From Streptomyces hawaiiensis (GTDB lineage Bacteria > Actinomycetota > Actinomycetes > Streptomycetales > Streptomycetaceae), in assembly GCF_004803895.1 (NCBI RefSeq), contig NZ_CP021978.1:1178001-1242000 (forward strand): 64,000 nucleotides of DNA, given 5' to 3'. The notes under the pieces are model-generated. The model was not told where the DNA came from. It made no database searches and was given only the letters and a program-made list of their open reading frames with translations. The position numbers and the translations under genes were made by a program. Position 1 is the first letter of the stretch, and each line of letters opens with the position of its first letter. Below are positions 41,144 to 49,787 of this stretch, piece after piece.

Positions 41144-42232
41144 ATGACCGAGGTACTGCTCGCCGTGGGCACGCGCAAAGGCCTGTTCATCGGGCGCCGG
41201 CGAGGTGGTGGCGCCTGGGAGTTCGACGAGAGCCCCTACTTCAACGCACAGGCCGTGTACTCGGTCGCCATCGACACCCGGGCCGGGACCCCGCGGCTGC
41301 TGGTCGGCGGCGACAGCGCGCACTGGGGCCCGTCCGTGTTCCACTCCGACGACCTCGGCCGGACCTGGACCGAACCGGCCCGTCCGGCCGTCAAGTTCCC
41401 CCAGGACACCGGGGCGTCCCTGGAGCGGGTGTGGCAGCTGCACCCGGCCGCCGCCGAGCCGGACGTGGTGTACGCGGGCACCGAACCGGCCGCGCTGTAC
41501 CGCTCGGAGGACCGCGGGGAGACGTTCGAGCTGGTCCGGCCCCTGTGGGAGCACCCCACGCGGTCGAAGTGGGTGCCGGGCGGCGGCGGTGAGGGCCTGC
41601 ACACCGTCCTCACCGACGCGCGCGACCCGAAGGCGGTGACGGTCGCCGTCTCGACCGCCGGCGTGTTCCGCACACTGGACGGCGGCGCGAGCTGGACACC
41701 CTCCAACTCGGGTGTCTCCGCGGTGTTCCTGCCCGATCCGAACCCGGAGTTCGGCCAGTGCGTGCACAAGGTCACGCGGGACGCGGCCTCCCCGGACCGG
41801 CTGTATCTGCAGAACCACTGGGGGGTGTACCGCAGCGACGACGCGGGCGCGCACTGGACGGACATCGGCGAGGGCCTGCCGTCCACCTTCGGCTTCGCGG
41901 CGGTGGCGCACCCTCACCGTGGCGACACGGCGTACGTGTTCCCGATCAACGCCGACGCCGACCGGGTCCCGGCCGACCGCCGGTGCCGGGTCTACCGGAC
42001 GGCGGACGCGGGCAAGAGCTGGGAGCCGCTCTCGGCGGGGCTGCCCCAGGAGGACCACTACGGCACGGTGCTGCGCGACGCGATGTGCGCGGACGACGCC
42101 GACCCGGCGGGCGTCTACTTCGGCAACCGCAACGGCGAGGTGTTCGCGTCGGCGGACGACGGCGACAGCTGGCGACAGCTCGCCTCGCATCTGCCGGACG
42201 TGCTGTGCGTGCGGGCCGCGCTCGTCGGCTGA
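41144..42232 (+). CDS. BNR/sialidase-like beta-propeller protein
   Basis: A 362-residue cytosolic beta-propeller with Asp-box (BNR) repeats such as VFHSDDLGRTWTE, LYRSEDRGETFEL, VFRTLDGGASWTP, VYRSDDAGAHWTD, VYRTADAGKSWEP and VFASADDGDSWRQ. These occur in sialidases and glycosidase-like proteins, but also in many proteins without such activity; no signal peptide is present, so secretion is unlikely. ATG 41144 is preceded by GGAGGTGATC, an almost perfect anti-16S match, implying strong translation. Function unknown. Confidence 0.88.
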   Translation: MTEVLLAVGTRKGLFIGRRRGGGAWEFDESPYFNAQAVYSVAIDTRAGTPRLLVGGDSAHWGPSVFHSDDLGRTWTEPARPAVKFPQDTGASLERVWQLHPAAAEPDVVYAGTEPAALYRSEDRGETFELVRPLWEHPTRSKWVPGGGGEGLHTVLTDARDPKAVTVAVSTAGVFRTLDGGASWTPSNSGVSAVFLPDPNPEFGQCVHKVTRDAASPDRLYLQNHWGVYRSDDAGAHWTDIGEGLPSTFGFAAVAHPHRGDTAYVFPINADADRVPADRRCRVYRTADAGKSWEPLSAGLPQEDHYGTVLRDAMCADDADPAGVYFGNRNGEVFASADDGDSWRQLASHLPDVLCVRAALVG

Positions 42233-42319
42233 GCGGCGGACGAGACGGGGGACGAGGGTGCGCACAGGCGTTGGCCACCGGTTGATCGCCGCTGCCCGTA
42301 CGGCAGTAGGGTGACGCCC

Positions 42320-42997
42320 GTGGCACCACGACCCTTGCATGAAATCGTCGAAGCGGGCTGGGCGAAGGCCCTGGATCCGGTGGCCGAACGCGTCGCCGCG
42401 ATGGGGGACTTCCTCCGCGCGGAGATCGCCGCGGGACGCACCTACCTCCCGGCCGGGCCGAACGTTCTGCGGGCTTTCCAGCAGCCCTTCGACGACGTGC
42501 GCGTCCTGATCGTCGGTCAGGACCCGTACCCCACTCCGGGGCACGCGGTGGGGCTGTCGTTCTCGGTCGCGCCCGAGGTGCGGCCGCTGCCCGGCAGCCT
42601 CATCAACATCTACCGCGAGCTGACCACCGACCTGGGGCTCCCCCAGCCGTCCGACGGTGACCTCACGCCCTGGACGCAGCAGGGCGTGCTGCTGCTCAAC
42701 AGGGCGCTGACCACCGCACCGCGCAAGCCCGGTGCTCACCGGGGCCAGGGCTGGGAGGAGGTCACGGAGCAGGCCATCCGGGCCCTGGCGGGGCGGGGCA
42801 AGCCGCTGGTGTCCATCCTGTGGGGCCGTGACGCCCGCAATCTGCGTCCGCTCCTGGGCGACCTGCCCTCCGTCGAATCCGCCCACCCCTCCCCCATGTC
42901 GGCCGACCGGGGGTTCTTCGGCTCCCGCCCGTTCAGCCGGGCCAACGACCTGCTGATCCGCCAGGGCGGCCAACCGGTGGACTGGCGTCTGCCGTGA
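42320..42997 (+). CDS. ung: Uracil-DNA glycosylase (family 1)
   Basis: A 225-residue DNA repair enzyme that removes uracil from DNA. Family 1 motifs are complete: [22 protein letters not shown] (water-activating Asp), [26 protein letters not shown] and [23 protein letters not shown] (catalytic His loop). GTG 42320 is chosen because an AGGGTGA site lies upstream; GTG 42311 is three codons earlier. Its stop overlaps the start of the next gene (GTGA), so the two are translationally coupled. Confidence 0.95.
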   Translation: MAPRPLHEIVEAGWAKALDPVAERVAAMGDFLRAEIAAGRTYLPAGPNVLRAFQQPFDDVRVLIVGQDPYPTPGHAVGLSFSVAPEVRPLPGSLINIYRELTTDLGLPQPSDGDLTPWTQQGVLLLNRALTTAPRKPGAHRGQGWEEVTEQAIRALAGRGKPLVSILWGRDARNLRPLLGDLPSVESAHPSPMSADRGFFGSRPFSRANDLLIRQGGQPVDWRLP

Positions 42998-43980
42998 CCG
43001 GGGCGTCGGAGGGCTCCGGGTTTCTCGCCGTGGACTCCGGCGGCTCCGGGCTGCGGGCCGTGGTGGGGACCGCCGAGCGCGGACCGCTGGCCCGGCGGGC
43101 GTCCGGTGAGCCGGTCCGCACGGATGAGCGGGGCATCGACCCCGAGCACTTCATGGCGCAACTCGTGCCGTTGGTGCGCGCCTTGACCGCAGAGGCGGGA
43201 CCGGTGCCGTTGACCACCGTCGTCGTCGGCGCGGCCGGGCTGGCCTCCCTCGGTGACGGGCTGCGCGCCGAACTGCCGGGCGCCCTGGCCCGGGAGTGGG
43301 GCGTGCGCAGGGTCGCGCTGGCCGCCGATGCCGTGACCGGTTACGTGGGTGCGCTCGGGCCACGCCCCGGTGCCGTGATCGCCGGCGGTACGGGACTGAT
43401 CGCGATCGGCACCGACCTCACCGGCTGGCGGCGTGCGGACGGCTGGGGGCATCTGCTCGGCGACTGCGGCGGCGGCGCCTGGATCGGCCGGGCCGGTCTC
43501 GAGGCCGCGCTGCGCGCCCACGACGGGCGCGAGGACGGCTCGGCCCGGCTGCTGGCCTGCGCCGAGGAGGTGTTCGGGCCCGTCGCCGGGTTGCCCGGCG
43601 CCCTGTATCCCCGTCCTGACCGTCCCGCCGTGCTCGCCTCCTTCGCACCCGGCGTGGCCGCCTGCGCCGGCGAGGACCCCGTCGCCGCGGGCATCCTGCG
43701 CGTGGCCGCCCGGCACATGGCCGACTCCGCGGCGGCCGTGTGCCCCTCCGGCGGTGAGCCACGCGTCGCCGTCACCGGCGGCCTGTTCCAGCTGGGCGAC
43801 CCGCTGCTCGGGCCCCTGGACGAGGAACTGACGCGGCGGCTCCCGCACGCGCGGCGGGTGCCGGCCGAGGGCGATCCGCTGCACGGCTCGGTGCGCATCG
43901 CGGCCGGACTCAGCACCGGTTCGCTCGCGCTGCCGGGTGACGAGACGATGCTGTCCGTGACCACTCGGCCGGGTGATTGA
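42994..43980 (+). CDS. BadF/BadG/BcrA-type sugar kinase (N-acetylglucosamine kinase-like)
   Basis: A 328-residue ASKHA-fold kinase. The phosphate-1 loop is [16 protein letters not shown], the adenosine/phosphate-2 loop is [15 protein letters not shown], with [24 protein letters not shown], and [22 protein letters not shown] is the adenosine loop. This matches N-acetylglucosamine/muramic-type kinases more than activators of 2-hydroxyacyl dehydratases, so amino-sugar phosphorylation is the most likely reaction. GTG 42994 overlaps the ung stop. Confidence 0.87.
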   Translation: MTGASEGSGFLAVDSGGSGLRAVVGTAERGPLARRASGEPVRTDERGIDPEHFMAQLVPLVRALTAEAGPVPLTTVVVGAAGLASLGDGLRAELPGALAREWGVRRVALAADAVTGYVGALGPRPGAVIAGGTGLIAIGTDLTGWRRADGWGHLLGDCGGGAWIGRAGLEAALRAHDGREDGSARLLACAEEVFGPVAGLPGALYPRPDRPAVLASFAPGVAACAGEDPVAAGILRVAARHMADSAAAVCPSGGEPRVAVTGGLFQLGDPLLGPLDEELTRRLPHARRVPAEGDPLHGSVRIAAGLSTGSLALPGDETMLSVTTRPGD

Positions 43981-44090
43981 TCCGATCACCTCCCACCCGT
44001 ACGTAACTCATCAGACAAAACAGGACGGATACCGCTCACCTGCACCCTCCCCGAACAGGGGAACCCAAGAAGCCAGTAACATGCGGCGCC

Positions 44091-45014
44091 ATGAGTTCCC
44101 CCACTGGGCCCGCGGATGGCCTGCCCGTACGAATGCCGCGCCCCCGCCAGCCCGGACGGCACCGTCGTCCCGAGCCGCTGGTTGCTCCCGAGGGCGCGCC
44201 CGCGCTCGTCCTCGCCGTGCCGGGGACGCCCAGTAGCGCCACGCGCAGCCTCGCCGAGGAGGTCGTGAGCATCGCCCGCTCCGAGCTGCCGGGCCTCGAC
44301 GCCCGTATCGGGTACCTCGACGGGGACAACGCGGAGTTCCCCTCGCTGCAGGCCGTGCTCGTGCACGCCGCCGAGGAGCGCACGGCCCGTTTCGAGCGGG
44401 CCCGCGCCGCGGGCATGGATGTCAAGATGCCCGACGGCCCCGTCGCCGTCGTCGTGCCGCTGCTCGCCGGCCCGGACAGCGCACTGCTGCGCCGGGTCCG
44501 TCAGGCCCTCATGGAGAGCCGGGTCGCCGCCGAGCTGACCGACGTCCTCGGCCCGCACCCGCTGCTCGCCGAGGCGCTGCACGTGCGGCTGTCCGAGGCC
44601 GGTCTGGCCCGTGCGGACCGCGCCCGGCTGTTCACCGTGGCGACCGCCGCGGACGGCATCATCCTGGCGTCGGTGGGCGGTGACGAGGCCGTGCAGGCGG
44701 CCGGGATCACGGGCATGCTGCTCGCCGCGCGCCTCGCCGTGCCGGTGATGGCCGCGGCCCTGGACCAGGAGGGCTCCATCGCGTCCGTCGCCGAGCAGCT
44801 GCGCTCCTCGGGCTCGCAGCAGCTGGCGCTCGCGCCGTATCTGATCGGCCCGGAGATCGAGCCGGGTCTGGTCGAGGAGGCCGCGAAGGAGGCGGGCTGC
44901 TCCGCAGCCGAGTCGCTCGGCCCGTACCCGGCGATCGGCAAGCTCGCCCTGGCCAAGTACACGACGGCGCTGGGCATCGCGCCGCAGCAGGCGCAGAGCG
45001 CGCCGGTGCGCTGA
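44091..45014 (+). CDS. CbiX/sirohydrochlorin chelatase-like protein
   Basis: A 307-residue protein with two CbiX-type halves: ALVLAVPGTPSSATRSLAEEVVSIARSELPGLDARIGYLDGDNAEFPSLQAVLVHAAEERTARFERARAAG... VVVPLLAGPDSALLRRVRQ, and the second half ending AGCSAAESLGPYPAIGKLALAKYTTALG. This family inserts Fe2+ or Co2+ into sirohydrochlorin for sirohaem or cobalamin, but here the usual LxxHG and metal-binding histidines appear replaced (PGTP, PLLAGP), so the protein may be a non-catalytic or altered member. ATG 44091. Confidence 0.78.
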   Translation: MSSPTGPADGLPVRMPRPRQPGRHRRPEPLVAPEGAPALVLAVPGTPSSATRSLAEEVVSIARSELPGLDARIGYLDGDNAEFPSLQAVLVHAAEERTARFERARAAGMDVKMPDGPVAVVVPLLAGPDSALLRRVRQALMESRVAAELTDVLGPHPLLAEALHVRLSEAGLARADRARLFTVATAADGIILASVGGDEAVQAAGITGMLLAARLAVPVMAAALDQEGSIASVAEQLRSSGSQQLALAPYLIGPEIEPGLVEEAAKEAGCSAAESLGPYPAIGKLALAKYTTALGIAPQQAQSAPVR

Positions 45015-45033
45015 CGCGAGGCGCTGCGCGTAA

Positions 45034-45074
45034 CGACGAGAAGGCCGCTCCGACTCGGAGCGGGCCTTCGTCGT
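45034..45074 (+). terminator. Hairpin terminator after the CbiX-like gene
   Basis: CGACGAGAAGGCC-GCTCCGA-CTCGGAGC-GGGCCTTCGTCG: a long stem with one bulge 20 bases after the stop, probably also terminating the convergent lactonase transcript. Confidence 0.75.
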
Positions 45075-45131
45075 CGGGGCGCCTGGCGGGGGGTGTGGCT
45101 TCTCCTCACCCGAGGGGCACGCACGAAGTCC

Positions 45132-46157
45132 TCAGCCGAGGGCCACGCACGACGCCGCCGTCACTCTGATCGAGCCGCCTCGTCGGGGGACGCCCGTGAG
45201 CGGGTCGACCGCGAACCATGTCACGTCCCCGGAACGCTCGTTGGCGACGTACAGGAAGCCACCCCTGGCGGTGAGGGCACGCGGCCAGTGGCCGCCGCAG
45301 TGCACCGTGGTGACGAGCCGCAGCTCCTCGCCCTCGACGGCCAGCACGGACAGGACGTCCTCACCACGGGTGGCGGTCCAGACGAAGCGGCCGTCGGGCG
45401 AGGTGGCGATGCCCGAAGGGTAGGCGTCGCGCGCCGGTGCGCCGGGCAGGACCGGGGTTTCGGACAGCGGCGTCAGGACGCCTTGGGCCGCGTCCCAGCG
45501 GCACACAGTGACGGACGGGCTCAGTTCGTTGACGACGTACGCGTGCGAGCCCTCCGGGTGGAAGGCCAGGTGGCGGGGTCCCGAGCCGGGCCGCAGGGCG
45601 GTCTCCCGGTGCAGGACGAGGGCGCCGTCCGTCAGCGTGCACACCCGCACCGAGTCCGTGCCGAGGTCCACGCTGACGGCCCAGCGGCCGCTCGGGTCGG
45701 GCTGCACCTGGTGGGCGTGCGGCCGCTGCTGACGGGGCGTGTGCGGCCCGGCGCCGCTGTGCCGGAGCACGCCGGAAGCGGACCGCGCGAGGGTGCCGTC
45801 GGGGCGGACGGGGACCGCGGTGACGCTGCCGGAGCCGTAGTTGGCGGTCAGGACGTGTCCGGCGAAGAGGCTGAGGTGGGTGGGACTGCTGCCGTCGACC
45901 GGCACGGGCCGCCCGGCCGGCTCGGGCTTGTCCCCGGCCACCCGGTACGCGGCCACCGCACCCTCAACCGTCTCACTGACCGCGTAGAGCGTCTCCCCGT
46001 CGGGCGCGAGGGTCAGGTAGGAGGGATCCTGGACTACGTTCACGCTGCTCAGCACGGTCAGCGCGCCGCTGCCGGCGTCGACCTCCGCCGTCACTATCCC
46101 GGGGCCGCCGGCCGCCGTGAACGACCCGATGAACGCCCGTCGCCTGCCGTCCGCCAC
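45132..46157 (-). CDS. Lactonase family (6-phosphogluconolactonase-like) beta-propeller
   Basis: A 341-residue seven-bladed propeller of the lactonase/Pgl group. Blades carry the YVTN-like patterns FIGSFTAAGGPGIVTAEVD, SYLTLAPDGETLYAVSETVEGAVAAYRV, HLSLFAGHVLTANYGSGSVTAVPV, HAHQVQPDPSGRWAVSVDLGTDSVRVC, HLAFHPEGSHAYVVNELSPSVTVC and IATSPDGRFVWTATRGEDVLSVLAV. It would hydrolyse 6-phosphogluconolactone or a related lactone. GTG 46157 follows GAGAGGGGA. The array of repeats upstream is not part of this gene. Confidence 0.9.
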   Translation of the reverse strand: MADGRRRAFIGSFTAAGGPGIVTAEVDAGSGALTVLSSVNVVQDPSYLTLAPDGETLYAVSETVEGAVAAYRVAGDKPEPAGRPVPVDGSSPTHLSLFAGHVLTANYGSGSVTAVPVRPDGTLARSASGVLRHSGAGPHTPRQQRPHAHQVQPDPSGRWAVSVDLGTDSVRVCTLTDGALVLHRETALRPGSGPRHLAFHPEGSHAYVVNELSPSVTVCRWDAAQGVLTPLSETPVLPGAPARDAYPSGIATSPDGRFVWTATRGEDVLSVLAVEGEELRLVTTVHCGGHWPRALTARGGFLYVANERSGDVTWFAVDPLTGVPRRGGSIRVTAASCVALG

Positions 46158-46239
46158 CGCTGTCCCCTCTCGCCCGCGCCGCCCGAGAGGACCGCGCAAC
46201 CGATCATGCAAGGTCTAGACCAAGCGGTCAAGGATGGTT

Positions 46240-46850
46240 CGCCCGTCAGGCCTGGCCCGACGGAGTACGCAGCGGCCGGGCCGACTCGGCCGGGGCTCGC
46301 TCCGGCCACGCGCGAAGCGCCCCGGCAGGCGCCGGCGGGCATACGCTCAGCGGGCGGACCAGCTCGGCCGAGGCACGTCCGGGTGACACGCGACCGCCCC
46401 GCCAAGCCCCCACCAGCGGCGTGCACGACAGGGGGCCGGCTCGGGCCACGGCCGGCTCCAACCGACACGGGAGCACCCCTTCGGGCCCCCAGCGGCGCGC
46501 AGAGCAGAGGGCCAGTTCGGGCCACGGCCCGCTCCGGCCGACACGGGAGCACCGCCCCTAAGCGGCGCGCACGACAGGGTCCGCTCGGCCGCAACCCGCT
46601 CCAGCCAACACGGGAACGCCCCCTCAAGCCCCCAAGCAGCGCGTACAACAGGCGGCCAGCACGGCCGCAGCCCGCGCCAGCCAACACCCCAGCGCCCCCT
46701 CAAGCCCGCCACCAGCGGCATGTACGACAAGGGGCCGGCTCGGGCGCAGCACGCTCCCGGCAGCGCGGAAGCGCCCCGTCAGGTGCCCACCAGCGGCGAG
46801 CCCGACGGTGTGCGCAGGGGGCGGGCCAGTTCTGACAGGGCTCGTTCCAG
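46240..46850 (-). repeat. Degenerate tandem array derived from the 3' end of the FUSC gene
   Basis: About seven imperfect units of 70-88 bases fill the gene-free stretch between the lactonase and FUSC genes. Each has a GGGGGCCGGCTCGGGC-like block at about 46269, 46349, 46428, 46505, 46573, 46651 and 46728, followed by an ACACGGGAGC-like block and a CCCCTCAAGCCC-like block. The last unit (46779-46850) is the coding end of FUSC (RALSELARPLRTPSGSPLVGT), and the distal unit again encodes ESARPLRTPSGQA before a stop. No conserved gene was found in it. Confidence 0.7.
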
Positions 46851-48269
46851 GCCGTGCAGGTGGGCCAGGGCCGGTTCCGCGTGGGGCTGTCCGTCCGCGT
46901 GGACCGCGATGTCCCTGCCCTCGGTGAGGGCCTCAACGGCGGCCTCCACCCGTCGGCTGGCCGTGGCCAGACGGGCGTCGTGGGAGGCCTCCGGGTCGGC
47001 CGCGACGGCGACCAGGCCGCGGATCTCCCGGGCGCAGTCGTCGAGGAGGGCGAGCACGTGCCGGGCCCGCCGCTTGCGGCCGAGCATGGGGTTCAGCGGG
47101 TGTACGAGCGGGGCGATCGAGAGCCGTACCCGGGCGAGGAGCTGCTCCAGTTCCGTCACCCGCGGGGCCGGGTCGGCGTCCGCCGCACCCGCCAGCCGCC
47201 AGGCGGTCTCGACGGCGCAGGCGTGCACGCAGCGCAGGGCCCGCCGAATCCAGGCGTCGGTGATGCTGTGGGTGGTGACGGGCAGGACGAGGATCACGGC
47301 CAGGGCGGCGCCGAGCGCCCCGACGCCGGTCTCGGCGAGGCGCAGGGCGAGCAGGTCCGGGCCGAGGACGCCGAGGAGGCCGTAGAGAAGTCCGGCGAGG
47401 AGGGTGACCCAGAGCATCATCCAGGTGTAGGACACGGCGGCCGTGTAGAAGATGCCGAAGACGCAGGCGGCGGCGAGCGCGGCCGTGACGACCGGGTCGC
47501 CGTGCACGGGCAGGGCCACGAGCAGCCCGAGGCCGATGCCGATGACCGTGCCGAGCAGCCGCCGGAAGCCGCGGACCAGCGTCTCGCCGCGCGAGGTGGT
47601 GTTGACGAAGATCCACCAGGTGGCGCCGACGGCCCAGTACCAGCGCTGCCCGGAGACCAGCTGGCCCACGACGAGGGCGAAGCCGGCTCCGGCGGTCGCC
47701 TGGATCGCCTGGCGGGTGGTCACCCGGGCCAGGCCGGTGCCGCCCGGCGGGGCGGGCACGACGGGCGGCGGCAGCCGGCGCTCGTAGCACCACAGGCCGA
47801 AGCGCACCGCGGACGCGGCGAGGACGGACAGCAGGACCGCGGCGTACAGCTGAGGCAGCTGGTCGGTGGTGGCGTGCAGGAACTGCGCCACGAAGTAGGT
47901 CATGAACGCGAACACGCCGAGGCTGTGCCCGCGCGGGCCCCAGCGGCGCGCGTACACGCCCGCGCCGACCACGGCGAGGAAGGTGAGGTCACGGGCCACC
48001 GGGTGGCCGTGCAGCTCGGCCGCCGCGGTGAGCACCGGCAGGCCGACGGCGGGCAGCAGCGCGGTCGTGACGGCCTGGCCGCGGACCGTGGCGTCGGTGA
48101 CGGTGAACAGGGCGAGCAGGGCGGCGAGACCGCCGGTGACGGCACCCGCGAGGGAGTGCCCGGCGAGACCGCACACGGCGACCGCGAGCGTGATGCCGAG
48201 CACGGCACGCGCGGCGAACCGCGCCCGTGTCCGCCCGGGATCCGGAGCCATGAACACCCTCTTCAGCAC
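46779..48269 (-). CDS. FUSC family membrane protein
   Basis: A 496-residue membrane protein of the FUSC/aromatic acid exporter group, with membrane segments in two clusters: about residues 20-60 and 65-165, then 190-330. Conserved parts are RQAIQATAGAGFALVVGQLVSGQRWYWAVGATWWIFVNTTSRGETLVRGFRRLLGTVIGIGLGLL and the soluble helical C-terminus with RRALRCVHACAVETAWRLAG. Export of small organic compounds is inferred. GTG 48269 has AAAGGAGG nine bases upstream. An attenuator-like hairpin lies in its leader, and its last 24 codons are the seed of a downstream repeat array. It is divergent from an AsnC-type regulator. Confidence 0.88.
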   Translation of the reverse strand: MLKRVFMAPDPGRTRARFAARAVLGITLAVAVCGLAGHSLAGAVTGGLAALLALFTVTDATVRGQAVTTALLPAVGLPVLTAAAELHGHPVARDLTFLAVVGAGVYARRWGPRGHSLGVFAFMTYFVAQFLHATTDQLPQLYAAVLLSVLAASAVRFGLWCYERRLPPPVVPAPPGGTGLARVTTRQAIQATAGAGFALVVGQLVSGQRWYWAVGATWWIFVNTTSRGETLVRGFRRLLGTVIGIGLGLLVALPVHGDPVVTAALAAACVFGIFYTAAVSYTWMMLWVTLLAGLLYGLLGVLGPDLLALRLAETGVGALGAALAVILVLPVTTHSITDAWIRRALRCVHACAVETAWRLAGAADADPAPRVTELEQLLARVRLSIAPLVHPLNPMLGRKRRARHVLALLDDCAREIRGLVAVAADPEASHDARLATASRRVEAAVEALTEGRDIAVHADGQPHAEPALAHLHGLERALSELARPLRTPSGSPLVGT

Positions 48270-48311
48270 CGCTTACCGCCTCCTTCGAAACACCGGTCAT
48301 GAGCACACATG

Positions 48312-48339
48312 AAAAAGGCGCCGCGGGGTCCGCAGCGCC
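48312..48339 (-). terminator. Attenuator-like hairpin in the FUSC leader
   Basis: Read on the minus strand, GGCGCTGCGG-ACC-CCGCGGCGCC (10-bp stem, one mismatch) is followed directly by TTTTTC, the form of an intrinsic terminator, 43 bases before the FUSC start and downstream of a possible -10 TATAGG (48355-48350). No gene ends here on that strand, so it would act as a 5' attenuator. Confidence 0.45.
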
Positions 48340-48467
48340 ATCGACGCACCTATACCAGCATCCCGGAGGCCACTGGCTCAACAGGCTCCTTCTAGACTGG
48401 TCCATTGGTACAGCGGAAGCGGTCTGGAATCGGCCGTGACAGAGCCAACGGACGAGGAGGACGCGCC

Positions 48468-48944
48468 GTGCCCGTGGACGAGCTCGACACCCGCATCCTG
48501 CGGTTGCTGCTGGAGCAGCCGCGCACGAGCGTGCGCGAGTACGCCCGGATCCTCGGTGTCGCCCGGGGCACCCTTCAGGCCCGGCTCGACCGGCTGGAGC
48601 GCGACGGCGTGATCACCGGCACCGCACCGGCCCTCTCCCCCGCCGCGCTCGGGCATCCGGTGCTGGCGTTCGTGCACGTCGAGGTCACCCAGGGCCATCT
48701 CGACGAGGTGGGCGACGCGCTCGCGGCGGTGCCGGAGATCGTCGAGGCGTTCTCGATCACGGGCGGCGGGGATCTGCTGGCCCGGGTGGTGGCGCGGGAC
48801 AACGCGCACCTGGAGGACGTCGTCCAGAAGCTGATCAGCATGCCCGGGGTGGTGCGCACCCGTACCGAGGTCGCGCTGCGCGAGCGCGTGTCCCACCGGC
48901 TGCTTCCGCTGGTGGAGTCGATGGGGCGACCGGCCCGCGGATGA
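48468..48944 (+). CDS. Lrp/AsnC family regulator
   Basis: A 158-residue Lrp/AsnC protein. The N-terminal helix-turn-helix is VDELDTRILRLLLEQPRTSVREYARILGVARGTLQARLDRLERDGVITGTAPALSPAALGHPVLAFVHVEV. The C-terminal RAM ligand domain contains VPEIVEAFSITGGGDLLARVVARDNAHLEDVVQKLISMPGVVRTRTEVAL. It likely senses an amino acid. GTG 48468 follows GGAGG by seven bases; the frame extends upstream without support. Divergent to a FUSC exporter, which suggests regulator and target (the export of an amino acid-like compound), and it is followed 19 bases later by a HAD gene. Confidence 0.93.
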   Translation: MPVDELDTRILRLLLEQPRTSVREYARILGVARGTLQARLDRLERDGVITGTAPALSPAALGHPVLAFVHVEVTQGHLDEVGDALAAVPEIVEAFSITGGGDLLARVVARDNAHLEDVVQKLISMPGVVRTRTEVALRERVSHRLLPLVESMGRPARG

Positions 48945-48963
48945 TCTTTGAGACGATGGCGGT

Positions 48964-49659
48964 ATGAGCAAGCTCCGCGGAATATCGGTCATCTTCGATC
49001 TCGACGGGACGCTCGTGGACAGCGAGCCGCACTACTACGAGGCAGGCCGTCAGACGCTCGCCGCGTACGGCGTCCACGACTTCACCTGGGCGGACCACGA
49101 GCGGTACGTCGGCATCAGCACGCAGGAGACGGTCGCCGACTGGAAGGACCGCTACCGGCTGCCCGCCTCGATGGACGAACTGCTCGCCGCCAAGAACCGC
49201 CGCTACCTGGAGCTGGCCCGCAGCGCCACGCGCGCCTACCCGGAGATGCGCACCTTCGTCGAACTGCTCGCGGCCGAGGGCGTGCCGATGGCCGTGGCCT
49301 CGGGCTCGTCCCCGCAGGCCATCGCGGCGGTGCTGAGCGGAACCGGGCTGGGCGCGCATCTGCACACCGTGGTCTCCGCCGACGAGGTCGCGCACGGCAA
49401 GCCGGCTCCGGACGTCTTCCTGGAGGCGGCCCGCAGGCTGGGCGCGGCCCCGTCCGACTGCGTCGTACTGGAGGACGCCGCCCCGGGCGTCGCCGCCGCG
49501 CACGCGGCCGGCATGCGGTGCCTCGCGATCCCGTACGTCCCGGCACAGGCGGACGCACCGGAGTTTGGCACCGCCGGTCTTCTTCTGCGAGGCGGCCAGG
49601 AGGAGTTCACGGCGCGGTCCGCCTACGACTGGCTCGTGAACTCCGCCGGTCTTTCCTGA
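48964..49659 (+). CDS. HAD superfamily phosphatase (beta-phosphoglucomutase/phosphatase-like)
   Basis: A 231-residue HAD enzyme with all motifs: VIFDLDGTLVDSEPHYYEAG (nucleophile and acid/base Asp), VASGSSPQAI (motif II), DEVAHGKPAPDVFLEAARRLG (motif III Lys) and CVVLEDAAPGVAAAHAAG (motif IV). The cap sequence and length match sugar-phosphate phosphatases or beta-phosphoglucomutases. ATG 48964, 19 bases behind the AsnC gene in the same direction, so the two may be co-transcribed. Confidence 0.92.
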   Translation: MSKLRGISVIFDLDGTLVDSEPHYYEAGRQTLAAYGVHDFTWADHERYVGISTQETVADWKDRYRLPASMDELLAAKNRRYLELARSATRAYPEMRTFVELLAAEGVPMAVASGSSPQAIAAVLSGTGLGAHLHTVVSADEVAHGKPAPDVFLEAARRLGAAPSDCVVLEDAAPGVAAAHAAGMRCLAIPYVPAQADAPEFGTAGLLLRGGQEEFTARSAYDWLVNSAGLS

Positions 49660-49708
49660 ACTCGCCTCTCCCGACCCGTTGACGCTCCCCCGTCCCCTCC
49701 CTAGGGTC

Positions 49709-49758
49709 TGGTCGATCATCCGCACAGCGTTCGGGATATCGACCAGGAGAACGCTCCT
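49709..49758. promoter_or_regulatory. Inverted repeats upstream of GH127 gene
   Basis: Perfect arms TGGTCGAT (49709-49716) and ATCGACCA (49738-49745), followed by AGGAG-AACG-CTCCT (49745-49758), 30-80 bases before the GH127 start. They may be operator or leader structure. Confidence 0.35.
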
Positions 49759-49787
49759 GATCACCATGGACCCTTGGAGGAGCACAC

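Noticed and set aside
43973..43999. GTGAT/ATCAC repeat around the stop of the BadF-type kinase gene as a terminator
   Set aside because: The stem is only five base pairs with no T-run.
46094..46687. Open frame with MLAGAGCGRAGRLLYALL in the gene-free stretch
   Set aside because: It merely reads through the degenerate repeat units; all frames stay open because of high G+C.
45093..46835. A 580-codon plus-strand frame over the lactonase gene and repeat array
   Set aside because: Antisense of the lactonase followed by translated repeats; no domain recognised.
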